Origin: Euryodendron excelsum
Taxonomy: Eukaryota > Streptophyta > Magnoliopsida > Ericales > Pentaphylacaceae
Direction: 5' to 3'
Assembly (NCBI GenBank): GCA_033060915.1
Contig: CM065384.1
Coordinates: forward strand, 34,904,001 to 34,968,000
DNA length: 64,000 nt
The notes beneath the pieces are model-generated. The model was not told the origin of the DNA. It did not search any database and worked only from the letters and a program-made list of their open reading frames with translations. The position numbers and the translations under genes were made by a program. Position 1 is the first letter of the stretch, and each line of letters begins with the position of its first letter. Positions 1 to 11,700 of this stretch are shown here, in pieces.

Positions 1-962
1 TCTCTCTCTCTCTATGTCTGCCGAAAAATGGTTAAGGCAAGTGAGGGGGCAAAGAGAGAAATTGCCAAATAAAATCACCCCTTTTGTCTTTGAAATCAAT
101 GGCCCAAATGGATTGCGGTGATGGGACATTAACAGCTGGCATTCGACAAGCCCCGTGAACGGCCAACTGCCAATCCCTAGTTACCGTGTGGCGGTACATG
201 AAAAGACGTGACAGCTGTAGTCATCATGGCACTGGCCTTGCCATAAATGCGCTTCGGATTTCAAGGGTTGGCTAACCGACGGAATTCCCCTGACCGCGAG
301 TAGATGGCAAGAGGAATTAAGGACATCTGGTAGTGACGTTTTCCCGATCTCCTGATCAGGCTTCGACAGAGCCGATCCCCTCATATTCTCCCCCGAACAA
401 ACAGGGTGTCTCCCCAAGTGTCCAATCAGGGATCGACAGAGCTGATCGCCTTGGCCCCTGAACAGACCAGGATCTCTGCCTGGCTTCCCGTGCCATCTGT
501 CCTTCACGTCACATCGGTAGGGGCTATAGCTGACACTGGACACAGTAGCATACTTTCGATGCAAGGACACAGAGTGCATGAGGGACAACCACCCTCCCTG
601 TTGACATCGTTCTGGCACACGCTATGTGCAGAGTGGGATAACAACCCTATTAAGTACCTTGCCACGGATCTGACCCTCCCAATGAAGCACTGTCATGTGG
701 AGAGGCCATTTTCTCACTGTCAGCGGACAAATAACCACTCCCATACACGCATACAAGAAGGCAACAAAGACCTTCTTCATAAGGTACACCAAGAAAAACC
801 CTAACAGAAGAACTCCAATACAATCTCTTGAATCTAACTTGATCATCGAAGGGTTCTTGGCCGGCACTACACCGGTGTGTTTAGAGTAGGAGATCACGAT
901 GTCTACGAGAAAGAGCTCGTCGAATACCTGAGGGCAAGACCCACGAGTTTGCTGCTCCATCA
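1..962 (+). mobile_element. Probable LTR remnant of a Ty3/Gypsy element
   Basis: This stretch is markedly richer in G and C than the AT-rich DNA that follows. Near its right end (about 720-962) it has the texture of the R-U5 part of a plant Gypsy LTR: ACAAAGACCTTCTTC, AAAACCCTAACAG, then GAAGGGTTCTTGGCCGGCACTACACCGGTG. Similar 'gggttc..gccgg.ac..caccggtg' endings are known from plant Gypsy LTRs, and this match is from memory only. The open frames on both strands lack protein motifs and look accidental. The right boundary near 962 is set by the start of a repeat whose second copy lies at 1836. The left end is outside the window, so an LTR of a larger element and a solo LTR cannot be told apart. 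Confidence 0.35.
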
Positions 963-1252
963 CATATTATTTGGGGTGCTACATCTACATATAAAGTTTG
1001 ATTTATTATGAATATGCAAGGTACACACGGAAATGATGTTATGATATGTAAAAGACTTTGTTATATCAGAAACAATATTAGCTTGATTTAAAAGTTTTTC
1101 AGTGATGTCGTGGGTTTAAATACTTAAATTCATGTCCAACAAATATTTCAATTTTTAGAACTTAAATTTTACAAAGAATGTAAGAAATGTAGAGTTTTAA
1201 CAGAAATATTTGAGTTCCCCAGATAATATAAATATGATAATACAAGTCTTAG
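960..1252 (+). repeat. Direct repeat copy A (~290 bp, AT-rich)
   Basis: This block is repeated at 1836-2122. Shared strings include AAAAGACTTTGTTATATCA, AACAATATTA, and CAATTTTTAGAACTTAAATT. The copies differ by scattered substitutions and small indels, so the duplication is old. No reading frame is conserved between them. The copy starts exactly where the LTR-like segment ends. Confidence 0.8.
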
Positions 1253-1835
1253 GCACATTTTGGTTTTCTCAATACTCTGCAAGGCTACATCATCCTAATC
1301 TTGTTGCTTAATGATGTCACAAAAAAAATAATTTCTAATACTTCATAGCCGGGTTAGGATAGCTCAACATTGTAGCCAATCAACTTTCCATGTGAATTTT
1401 ACAAATGAAAAAGATATCACAAGGCGTTAAAACACATGGGTATTGGATTGGTAAATCATGGGTCACCTTTTGCAAATATTTCACTCATCAAGCACAATGG
1501 TTCCCTGTAAATACAAGCATGCACAGAGAGTCTCATCTTCTCAAAACCCTAGCCGTGATGTATCAAAGTTTCTTCCGATTAAGGTTTGTTGATTCTCATT
1601 TGCCACGGTGAATTCGAATCTGCAAGTCCTCTCTACAGTACAGTTTCTCTCTTAAGTTAACAATTTAAAGAGTGAGGTTATGGACTATAACTCCAACCTA
1701 CTGCTCCGTACAAACTAAGGATTCAGGAATTTCAAATACTCTAATGGATTATAATGGGCTGAGTATTGTAGTACCAAAGCCCAAAATATAGATTTATCAA
1801 AAAATTAATAAAGAGTATATGACTAAAGTATTTTG
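1253..1835. other. Spacer between the direct repeats; no gene recognised
   Basis: This spacer has CAAAACCCTAGCC near 1541 (a telo-box-like AAACCCTA), an ATG at 1558, and a short frame ending at a possible splice donor near 1583. The look is that of a plant promoter with a short first exon, but no downstream exon was recognised. It is noted only as a faint possibility. Confidence 0.2.
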
Positions 1836-2122
1836 CACATCATTTGGTGTCATACATCTATACATAAATGATTTATCAAGGATACACAAGAAAAGCACTG
1901 AAATAATGTCATGATATATAAAAGACTTTGTTATATCATAAACAATATTAACTTGGATTAAACGGTTTTCAGTGATATCATGGGTTTAAAAACTTAAATT
2001 CACGTCTAATATTTATTTCAATTTTTAGAACTTAAATTTTACACAAAATGTAATAAATCTAGGGTCTTAAAAGGAATATTTGGGTTTCTAAAACATTATA
2101 AATACGATAATACAAGTTTTTC
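1836..2122 (+). repeat. Direct repeat copy B (~290 bp, AT-rich)
   Basis: Partner of 960-1252. Its right part (2029-2075) is matched by a reverse-complement copy near 2494-2550, so the region holds both direct and inverted copies of the same unit. Confidence 0.8.
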
Positions 2123-2493
2123 TGGTACATTTTGAAAAAAAAAAAAACTTTTGACGAGAGTGGGTGGTGTTCCCTCAAAAGGATGTATGGGGGCTAGATA
2201 AAAGTACTGCAATTGAGGAAATTCCTAGGGTTTTAGCCTCCTAATATACCACCAAAAAAAAAAAAAACTATAGAAATTCCGGACGAAGGTATGCCTCACT
2301 CCACCTAGTAGGAAGACTCTCCGTAGAATTATTTGCATATTGATTTAGAAAGAGAGAATGATAGGATGAGTAAGGTGAGATTACAGGCTCAGGCTTACAC
2401 GTAGCTTCTAAGCCCTGCCTGACTTTAGTTTTAAGACTTCAAGTCAGGCTAGGCTGGTTTAGTCTACTTATTAGTTAGAATATGCTTAATAAA

Positions 2494-2552
2494 TTCTTTT
2501 AGGACCCTAGATTTATTACATTTTGTGTAAAATTTAAGTTTTGAAATAAAAC
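2494..2552 (-). repeat. Inverted partial copy of the ~290-bp repeat
   Basis: The sequence CCCTAGATTTATTACATTTTG and the flanking bases are the reverse complement of 2029-2075 (CAAAATGTAATAAATCTAGGG). The near-identity over about 50 bp exceeds that between the two direct copies. This suggests a recent local inversion, duplication or foldback structure. Confidence 0.75.
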
Positions 2553-3663
2553 TGTTTCACCTAATACCAAACTCAGAAAAAAAATTTTATCTGCATTAAT
2601 GCTTATTAAGTTGAATTGCAAATATCCTGACTTCTTTCAAAACAATCTCGATCGTACTCTCTTGCCATGTTCTTCTTCAAAATTTCTTGATAAAATTTCA
2701 AACAATGCTGAGAAAATTTGCATGTTAAATAAACAATTAGAACCATCATCCCTGGGAACACTAATTCTATGCTCAATATTGGTTTGATTATGCCAAAAAA
2801 AGTACTCGTTGTCGGTTTGATGCAAATAGATAGAGAGGAGAAACGATATGACTAATTATGAGAAAAAATGTATATCAGATCGGATTACCTAGTTGTGCAT
2901 GGATCCCAATCCGTTTAAGGGGATTCGGCGGAAGTCAGCGATGCAAAAGGACAAAATCAGAGGCGATAGCTGCATTTTCGGTCTACGAAGGCCGATGGAG
3001 GCGAGAGAACCAAAGGCGGTGGTTTGGGAAGACCCAAAGTGGGAATGCAAAATTTTACTTTTCTAGTCTAAAATACGTGCCATGAAATTTGAAAATATCA
3101 ATTTGCCTATTCTGTTAAGGTTGTTAACACAGAAAAAATTATGATACTTTTTTTTATTTATTTATAAAAAAGAAAAAATTATGATACTTGAACAGTCTAA
3201 ATGTAATTTTTTTTAAAATTTAAAGATGTTAAGTAATATTGCATAATAATTAAGTAGGTAAAAATATAATTAACCTTATCTATAATTGGTCATAAAATAG
3301 AGGGAGTTGTGAGAGAGAGAGAGAGAGGGGTTGAAATGGTGACGTTGCGGTAACAGTGGGCTAGAACTGGTATAGGCAATGATGGTGAGTGGGCGTTTGT
3401 TAGTGTGTTGGTACGGCGACAGTTATTAGTGGGTGAATGAGGACAAAATATTTAATTCAACAGTGACATCACGTTATTATTGCTAATGTGGTGTTACAAA
3501 CTAATAAAATACATATATATGAGTATATTATAGTAAAATATTATATTAATTAGTAGAGTAATGTAAATAAAATATTTCAACTACCTCCTTAATTTTAAGT
3601 GACGTTGATCATAATTATATTTTGGTATAATTCTATTGACTTATGATAGCATGTGAGCATGAT
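2553..3663. other. AT-rich spacer, no gene recognised
   Basis: A GC-richer island at about 2858-3085 has one 75-codon frame rich in Arg and Gly with no recognisable domain. I see no support that it is expressed. A (GA)n microsatellite lies at 3311-3330. The rest is AT-rich sequence leading to the left LTR of element 1. Confidence 0.3.
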
Positions 3664-4177
3664 TGTAAGTGAATTTTTTAGAAGACTTGATTCAATAGAT
3701 GAACCAAATTGATGAACACGAGCAATTTGCAAGAGAAGAAGATAATGAGAATGCGTCGACCCTCTTTGAGTCGATGACACTCCGATGTTTAAGTTAGCAA
3801 ACTTAGTCACAATGATTCTAACAAAGAATTAATAGCTAGAATTCAAGTGAACATACTTTACCTCTTTAGTGCATGGGGTATTTATAAATTTTAGAATGCC
3901 ATGTTCTCTTTGAGAGTTGGAATTAATCTCCTCCTAGGAGTCTCCCTTTTTGGGTCGGTTTATAATATATTAAATTTATTCTAGTTCATTTAGAAAAGGG
4001 ATTTGTATTTGCTAGACCTATTAATCCTTATAGGGCTTGGTCTATAATCCTTGGGCCAGTCCCCTTGGGATTTGGCCAGACGTTAGTGCAGGCTCAGCCT
4101 GTTAGGTCGGCAAACTTGGCTTGACTTTCTTGGGCTAATTATCCTTTGTGTTGGGCTTCGCTCTTATTGGGCTCACA
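3664..4177 (-). repeat. Element 1, 3' LTR (514 bp)
   Basis: On the plus strand it starts TGTAAGTGAATTTTTTAG and ends TTATTGGGCTCACA. It matches 37703-38224 almost throughout, for example in GAGAATGCGTCGACCCTCTT and TCCTCCTAGGAGTCTCCCTT. On the minus strand it has TG..CA ends. The two LTRs differ visibly, so the insertion is not recent. Confidence 0.92.
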
Positions 4178-4195
4178 ATTGCCCCCAGCCATTGT
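4178..4195 (-). promoter_or_regulatory. Element 1 polypurine tract
   Basis: On the minus strand the bases just upstream of the 3' LTR read GGCTGGGGGCAAT. This short G-rich run is in the position of a second-strand primer. Confidence 0.55.
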
Positions 4196-4545
4196 GCTCC
4201 TCCTGAATTAATTAGAGGACAAGGGCTGATCTTTTGCATTTACGACTCGTCTATTCATTTCCTTTCGTTTTGACAATTTACACACTACGTGGCCATCTCA
4301 CATTGGGCCTGTAACTAAAGGGTTGCAATTAATTGCCAAGTTGATAGTTGGGCTAAGCGACGTGGCTGCTACCATTTCTCGACCTCTAAACCAACGGCAA
4401 TGCTTGCTATAAAATGGGTGACTCCTTGGCCATCCCTATCGTTCTTGCTTGGCTTTAAGATTTTGGTTAAGAGAGAGCGGTCTTGCCCATAACACTGTAA
4501 GTTCTTCTAACCTTGTCATCTCTTTTTCTGTCCTTTTCGCCCCTA

Positions 4546-6808
4546 ATGGTGGCTCGTTTCAAGAAACTTGTGGGTAGTCCGGCGGCTATTGCTCCCTTTA
4601 AGACTAGATACATGATTGCCGACTAAATTAGCCTAGAGTTAGTTGCCTCAAATGACTATATGATGGAAGAGAGTGAGAACGTGATGCCCTTCCTTATAAT
4701 CGCCATTGTAGAGGGCGGGGTTAGGTTTCCTTTGAACCCTTTCTTAATAAAGTTTCTCCATCACCATAACGTATCGCCATCCCAAGTTCACTCGAACATT
4801 TATAGGATTGTCATGGGGATGCTAGAGTTGAACCGTATCATGGGTTTGATGCAATAGAACCACCAGAGACTTAGGTTTGGTGCCAACTTTTCTCCTTTAG
4901 TGCACATTAACTTATATGCTTCTAATCTGCTTTGGTTTGGCTTTTTTCAGAGACATGTAAGAAGAGTACGAAGATGACGACTTGGGGAGTCAATCTTGTC
5001 GATTTACACAAGGTTCTGAGCTATCGAGGAGAAGGTCGGCTTCATGATATTGTAAAGACCCCCCACATCTTGCTCAATTACCCACTTCGTGTTTCTTCCT
5101 TCGTAGTTGTTTTGGGAATTCTTGCAGGGGTGCTTGTCCAATTAGTAGAGGAAGGTGCAAATGGTGGTTTTGAAGCAATTCTTGTGGGGATCACGATTGA
5201 ACGTGTGCATCTCGATGATCGCGTGACCATTGCCAATTTGCCCACTGATACGTCGACTGCTGAAGGTGCAAGAGGTCAACACCTTAAAACCGACCTGGCA
5301 ACGACCTTAAGAGTTATTTTTTTCGAGTTGGGCATCCTTCGAGTTGCTTCCAATCTCTACTGACGAGCCTGTTAATATTTCTAGCAGTGAAGGTCATTCG
5401 GTCCAAAATATCTCTTATGGGTGGTCAAATTCCTTTGACTCGGTCTTTACTTCCACTTCATTCACTGTGCCTAACCATCGAGTTATGGCAAAGCTTGGGA
5501 GAAAGCGGAGGTTGGTCTTTCTTTCATCTTCGGACTCTGACTCTTCAAACAAGATAAATCTGAAAGAGTTAATACTTAAAAAGGCGGCAAAGAAGTTTAA
5601 GAAATCTGGGAAGCTGAAGACTGGTGCTGTGAAGTCTATACCCCTTCATTCTGCTGTTATGGAGATTTGTGCCCCTGAACCAGAAGGAAAGAAGTTGGTG
5701 ACGAGGTCGGCGAAGAAGAAGTTAGCGGCAGAGGATACCCTCGTTGAGCCAGTGGCGAAGAAACTAAAGGTCGCGTCAGCAGATCCTGGTGTGGGTGCTA
5801 GCGCTGCTACTGATGATGCCGACCTCATGGTCATAACTCTTAACATTTATGGCCATCGAATGACAACGCGTGACTCTTTGATTAACACAACAGAAGTTGC
5901 AATGGTAGTAGTCCAAAGCGCTATCTAGCAAGTTAATATTGATCTGCTGAAAAATAGCAATAATATGTCAATTTTCCTAGGGGCCTTTCATGACTCTTTT
6001 GTAATAAGTTTCTCCACTTTTATTCCCTTTTGTTATGTTTATTTAGTATCTACTTTGACAAGTTCTTTTATTTCCAGGGCTTGCTCAACGCTTTGGAGGC
6101 CATGCGCCACTACCGGAATCTAGTTGATGAAGCCTCCACTATAGGCAAGAAACATGTGGAGCTGTGTGATAAGCACAAACAGCTTATATAGGAGCACTCC
6201 AAGCTTAAGGAGGAATGGATTGAAACGAAGAAGGTTGAACTGTGGGTGACAAAGAAGGCTGAGAAGGCGAGGATTTCTTTGAATAAGGTCACCGTCGATC
6301 TTAATAAGAAGAGCGCCAACTTTTCCAAATTGGAGCATGATAATGCCGTTCTTTCTATGGATTTATACAAGGTGAAGGCTGAAGTTGAAAGGCTTCAAGC
6401 CGATATCACCAAGGCCTTAAAGGTCGAAGCGAGCTACAAACAGGGTGCAACTGATAATGCCCAAGATTTTTCTCAATAGATGATTGACTTGTTCAGTCTA
6501 TCTTTGTCCAAGGTTGGAAATGGGTTCTGATAGCAATGAAGGTTGAGAGCTCCTTTCTTTTTTGGAATAACATCCCGAACTATTTGGAGACAGTAATGGA
6601 GGTTGATACTAAGGGTCCTACAGAAGTTGGAGAAGGTATTGATGTTCTAGTGTGTGTGAATGCCACTGTTGAAACATCGACAATGCAAACTTTAGAGGTT
6701 GTTGCTATGGACGCGTCGTTCGAAGTTCAACCAGCTAAAACTATTGTTATGGATGAGTTGACTGAACATGTTGTCAAGTCTAGTGAAGATGTCGTGCCTC
6801 AACTTTAG
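4546..6808 (+). pseudogene. Antisense accessory gene of element 1 (putative gypsy-type-transposon, Transposase_28-like)
   Basis: The gene lies antisense to gag-pol, between the tandem repeats and the 3' LTR. The first exon (ATG at 4546) encodes a motif GVRFPLNPFLIKFLHHHNVS followed by a Ser-Gln and Asn-Ile-Tyr-Arg-Ile pattern. I recognise this as the N-terminal 'putative gypsy type transposon' domain. It has one in-frame TAA near 4624 and ends at TAG 4858. Further frames follow at 4932-5363 and 5344-5928. The latter is Lys-rich, with nuclear-localisation-like clusters such as KKAAKKFKKSGK. A GT-AG intron fits at 6001-6077 and joins phase 0. The next exon (6078-6479) is charged and heptad-like (coiled coil), with one stop near 6190. 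A last frame, 6536-6808, is acidic. Domain, basic linker and coiled coil in this order match that family. The function is unknown, and the frame is broken by stops. Confidence 0.65.
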
Positions 6809-6991
6809 GGCTCTTTTGCTTTTACTTTTAAAATGTTGTAAAATCCCGAACTACTTGTATTCATCTTTTTGTTCTTTTTAATGAAAGTAAGTTCTTTTGT
6901 TTTAATCGAATGGTTCTAATTTCATTCATAGGAAAATTTAGGTCTTTTGTATTTTTACTTTCTTTTAGCATTTGTTGGCTAGTTTTCTAGC
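6809..6991. other. 3' end of the antisense gene and spacer
   Basis: This is T-rich sequence after the last stop, with TTGTAAAATC and AATGAAAG strings that could serve plant polyadenylation of the plus-strand gene. No frame is present. Confidence 0.3.
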
Positions 6992-7650
6992 TTCGGTAAG
7001 ATCATGTTTTTAAACTTGGTTTTGTTTAGGCTTTCATTGATTGACCTGCCCAACTTAGACATGATCAATTTTTACACTTGGTTTTTGTTTGGGCCTTCAT
7101 TGGCCGACCTGCCCAACTTGGACAAGATCAAGTTTTTACACTTGGTTTTTGTTTAGGCCTTCATTGGCCAATTTACCCAACTTGGACCGGACCAAGTTTT
7201 TACACTTGATTTTTGTTCGGTCGAACTTGGATAAGACCAAGTTTTACACTTGATTTTTGTTTAAGCCTTCATTGGCCGACCTGCCCAATTTTGATATAAC
7301 TAAATTTTTACACTTGATTTTTGTTTAGGCCTTCATTGGTCGACTTGCCTAATTTGGACATGACCAAATTTTTACACTTGATTTTTGTTTGGGCCTTTAT
7401 TGGCTGACCTGCCCCAACTTGGACAAGACCAAATTTTTACACTTGATTTTTTTTGGACCTTCATTGGCCGACCTGCCCAACTTAGGTAAGACCAAATTTT
7501 TACACTTGATTTTTGTTTGAGCCTTCATTGGCCGACCTACCCCAACTTGGACAAGACCAAAATTTTACACTGTGTTTTTGTTTAGGCCGACCTGTCCAAT
7601 TTGAACAGGACCAAGTTTTTACACTTGATTTTTGTTTTGTTTTCCCTGGT
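6992..7650. repeat. ~62-bp tandem-repeat array in element 1
   Basis: About ten head-to-tail units are present. The unit reads roughly TTTTACACTTGATTTTTGTT, then TAGGCCTTCATTGGCCGACC, then TGCCCAACTTGGACAAGACC. Units vary by substitution, and two are shortened (near 7205 and 7575). The array lies between the integrase and the antisense gene. Tat/Ogre-type plant elements are known to carry tandem repeats in this part of the element, and some seed satellites. Short frames across it on either strand are products of the repeat. Confidence 0.93.
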
Positions 7651-7750
7651 TTTTCTCTCTTAGCATGGCTTCGAATATCAGAGTCACCGAGTATCAACTA
7701 ATTTATTAAGTAGGAAAAATCTTTGATGACCAAACAAATTATAAGTTTTC

Positions 7751-8797
7751 CTATTGATAAAATTTCTTGAGGTTGTTCGCATTCCAAGGTCGGGGTAGAC
7801 GGCGCCCTTCGTTTACAGTCTCTAGCCGGTATGCCCCCACACTGACTTGGGATGCAACTCTGTATGAACCCTCCCAGTTGGGGTCTAGCTTTCCATCTGC
7901 TAGATTCTTTGTTGCCCCAAGTACCTTTCTAAGCACTAGGTCTCCGGGTAGAATAGCTCTTGGCTAAAGTAGTTGATGATAACTATTGAGCTTAGTAGAG
8001 CTGCCTCCCTCTTTTCTTCAATAAGGTCCAGGTCTTTAGCTAAGGTTTGCTCATTAAGCCTGGTATCAAATGCTGTTGACCTGATTGTTGGGAGTTCGAC
8101 CTTTAAGGGTATTACCGCTTCAACCTCAGATGCCATTGAAAATGGGGTTTCACTAGTAGATCTTATTGGAGTGGTTCTAAAAGACCATAGGATGTTGGGC
8201 AGCTCTTCTACCCATTTTCCCTTAGATTTTTCCAGCCTTTTTTCGATTCCGTTCAGCATTGTCTTATTTGATATTTCAGCTTGTTCGTTGCACTATAGAT
8301 AGGCTGGCATCGAGTAATAATTTCTGATCCCGAGTTCGTCGCAAAATCCTTTGAACATATTTTTGTGGATCTGGGTGTCGTTGTTCTAGACCAGTGCACT
8401 TGGTATACCGAATCTTGTAATTATGCTCCTCCAAGCAAATCTTTTTGCATCTATTTCCCTGATCGTTGATAATAGCTCTGCTTTCACCCATTTGGTGAAG
8501 TAATTTGGTGTGACAATGACGAACCTTTTGTTCCTTGGAGCTCGGGGCAATGATCCAACTATGTCTAGTCCCCATTGGGCAAAAGGCTAAGTGCTGGTAA
8601 TAGTAGTGAGGTCCTTGGCTAGCTGGTGGATCAATGGTGAGAACTTCTGACACTTCTCATACTTCAATACGTACTGTGCAGTATCCTTCTGCATATAGGG
8701 CCGCCAATAACCATGCGAAATAGCTCGGTAGGCGACTGATCTCCCGTTGACATGACTTTCACAGATCCCTACATGAATCTCAAACAAGATGCCCTAC
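7751..8797 (-). pseudogene. Element 1 integrase (split and inactivated)
   Basis: Read leftward from about 8787, the H2C2 zinc-binding region is visible (HVGICESH then YEKCQKF), but the first Cys of the CxxC pair is Tyr (near 8660). The core follows: GLDIVGSLP keeps the first catalytic Asp. The expected SDNGTQ reads stop-NNDTQ (8371-8394), so the second Asp is Asn, preceded by a TAG. The Glu in NEQAE is kept. After it come KWVEELPNILWSFRTTPIRS and the C-terminal PNWEGSYRV part with AYRL. Stops also occur near 8600 and 8294. In the family this enzyme inserts the cDNA into the chromosome. Loss of D2 and the stops make it dead. Its upstream end is cut by element 2. Confidence 0.88.
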
Positions 8798-11700
8798 ACT
8801 TTGAAAATAACTCTAGTTAGTCTTTGAAAATAGTGATCTAGGTTCGGAGGTTGGTTACGTGTAGGGAAGACGTACTAAGCCATCACCCTACTGTCGCGCC
8901 TAGATTTTTCGCACTCAAGGAATACACACACAAGCGGAAAAAATACTGTACTCTCTCATTAGAACTCATCCTCCTAGAAGAATGAGTGTGACTAGGTTTT
9001 AATAGAAAATTTGATTTGAATAAAGAGCTTTTAAAAAAAAGTTTGGAGTCGCCACCTAACTTGATTAAGGTAAGTTAGGTCACCTAAAAACTAAGCACAA
9101 TTTGAGGATCACACTTTGAGTTTTTGAAAACGATTTTGAAAATACTTCCTTAAGAGAGGGTTTTTAGGAAAATAGGTTATTTAGCAACCTTTGAAAAATA
9201 TTTAAGCCCTTTTTAGAAAAATAACTCTATTTTTGGTTTTTCGAAAACAGTAATTTTAGGTTCGAAGGTTGGTTACGTGTAGGGAAGACTCATTAAGCCA
9301 TCACCCTACCCCACCCTTGTGGTATCTACATGTCTATTCACCTTAGATTCACCTATGAAAGTCTTCAACTAACAAATGTCCAATCCTATCAACTTTAAAA
9401 AAGAATTTTTAAAAGAATGATGCATGATGTGCAAGTGCAAGAAAAGAGAGTTAAAAAATAGATTTGAAAATAGATTTAAAAATAAATTGATTTGATTTGA
9501 TAAGAGATTTAAAAAGATAGATTTGAAATTGAAAAGTTTTAGAAATTGAAAATAGATTTTTGGGATTGGAAACTTGAAATAGATTATGAAATTGGAGATT
9601 TGAAAAGAGTTATGGAAATAGAAGTTTGAAAAAGATCATGATCGCACCCATGAGGGTTGTCTACGTATCCTTTTTGAGGAATTAGGTCAGTCGTAGTTTG
9701 GACAAGAGTCCGATAGAAAATAGAAGGTTTGATTTGGAAAAAAAAATTTGATTGGAAAAAGGGTTTGATTTGAACTTGGAATAGAAGATTAGAAATTAGA
9801 ATTGAACTTAGACCTAGAATTGAACTTGAAAAATGATTTGACCCTTGGAAGAGAACTTGGACTAAATTTGGAAAGATAGAGCTTTGGAAAACCTAGACTT
9901 AGGAAGATAGGATTTGGACTTGAGATTAAGAAAGATTTGACTTGAATGTTGGACTTGGAAGATTAGGAAAGATCTGATTTAGGAAGGGTTCGAATTAGGA
10001 AATGTTCGATTTAGGAAAGTTTCATTTTAGGAAAGTTCCGTTTTAGAAAAGTTTTGGTTTAGGAAAGTTTTGATTTAGGAAAGTTGCATTTTAGGAAAGA
10101 TTTTGAAATAAGAGGTTTTAAAATAGGAAAGGTTTCATTTTAAGAAAGTATTGAAATTGGAATGTTTTGAAATAAAGAAGTTTTGAAAGTAAGAAAGTTT
10201 TGAGTTTAAAAAAGTTTTAGATTTGGAAAGATTTGAAGTTTAGAAAGTTTGGAAGTTTGGAAAGATTTGAAAAGTTAGATTTGGAAAGTTAAGATTTGGA
10301 AAGGGATGAAACTAGGAAAGGGTTGAATAAGGATAGATTTGGAAGCTTAAAGTTTAAGAAAAGATTTACAAGTTTAGGTTTAGGAAAGTATGAGATTAGG
10401 AAGGAGTGGATTTAAGAAAGGTTTGGAGTTGGAAGAATTGAGATTCGTATTTCCTAAAACAAGGGATTGGATTTTGCTTCTAAAAAAAGAGATGTTTTGA
10501 TTTTGTTTCCAAAAACGGATGATAGGATCTAGTTTCCTAAATGGGAGATTGGATTTGGTTTCCTAAAGGGGAGATTGGATTTGGTATGGATTTGGAAAGA
10601 TGATGTTTAGAAACCTTAGATTTGGAAGACTATAGTTTTGACATAGAAAAGGGGTTTTGGAAACTTATGGTTTAGATGTAAAAAAGGAGATTTTGGAAAT
10701 CTATGTTTTAAGGTAAGATTGAAAATCATGTTTTTGAGAAAGGAAATTAGGGTTTCTTAATTGTGGGTTCTAGGGTTTGACTTGGGCTCTAAGAAAAGAG
10801 GTTTTTGGAAAGTGAGTTTTTAGAAAGGGAGATTTTTTAAAGAAATCCTAAAAAGGAGTTTTTAGAAAATGAATTTTAAAGAGAGAGTTTTTGGAAAGAT
10901 TTTCTGGAAAGCAACACTTTGAGAGAGTTTTTGGAAAGAGATTTTGGGAAAGAGATTTTTGGAAAGAGTTGTTTAGGAGGGAAACTTAAGGAGCGTTTTT
11001 AGAAAGTGAACTTTGCGGAGAGTGTTTTGGAAAAGAGTTTGAAAAGGAGTTTTTGAAAAATAGATTTTTGGAGGGAGTTTTTGAAAACAATTTTGGTAAG
11101 GAATTTTGAAAAGGAGGTTGAAGAGAATTTTTAGAAAGTGTATTGGAAAAGAGATTTTTAGAGGGAGAGATTTGCAAAGAGAGTTTTTAGAAAGTATATA
11201 AAATATCTCACTGTCCTAAAGCGATTTTAACCATAAGAAGGTTAAAAACACTTTAAGATAGTGGTTTTGAAAACAATAATGTTTTGAAAATATAGACCAT
11301 ATTGGTCACTTTAAATGTAACACTTTTCTAAAGCAACCCTAGCCATGAAAAGGCTAGAATCACTCTAGGATTGTGATTTTGAAAACAAGGTTTTAAAAAA
11401 AGAAGATTTTGATGCAAGTTTGAAAACGATGTTAATGCAAGTTTTGAAAAATGAGTTTTGAAATAATCCAAGATCATGATATACACAATACAAGTTGGGG
11501 TCGTGAACATACAAGGTTAAAGGCTTCACCATATCATCAAGGGGGCCGAACCCACGTAGTCTCCGGTTAGACTAAAGAAAGCTCTCGACATGGTGACCCT
11601 TTAATAGCTTAATCCTACACATGAACCGAAAAATCACTTGTTTCTTCAAGCATGCAAGAAAGAGGGGGAAGAAGATGGGGGATTAAAATAGAAGAAAACG

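Noticed and set aside
181..963. Overlapping frames of 113-145 codons on both strands
   Set aside because: Both strands are open at once, no domain or codon bias is visible, and the sequence looks like LTR rather than coding DNA.
2858..3085. 75-codon Arg/Gly-rich frame as a small gene
   Set aside because: No domain, no flanking exon, single short frame. Kept only as a mention in the spacer.
6992..7650. Regularly spaced repeats considered as a CRISPR-like array
   Set aside because: The whole 62-bp unit is repeated without unique spacers, and the context is a plant retrotransposon. It is a plain tandem array.
7500..7701. Short frames on both strands
   Set aside because: They cross the tandem array and simply translate the repeat.
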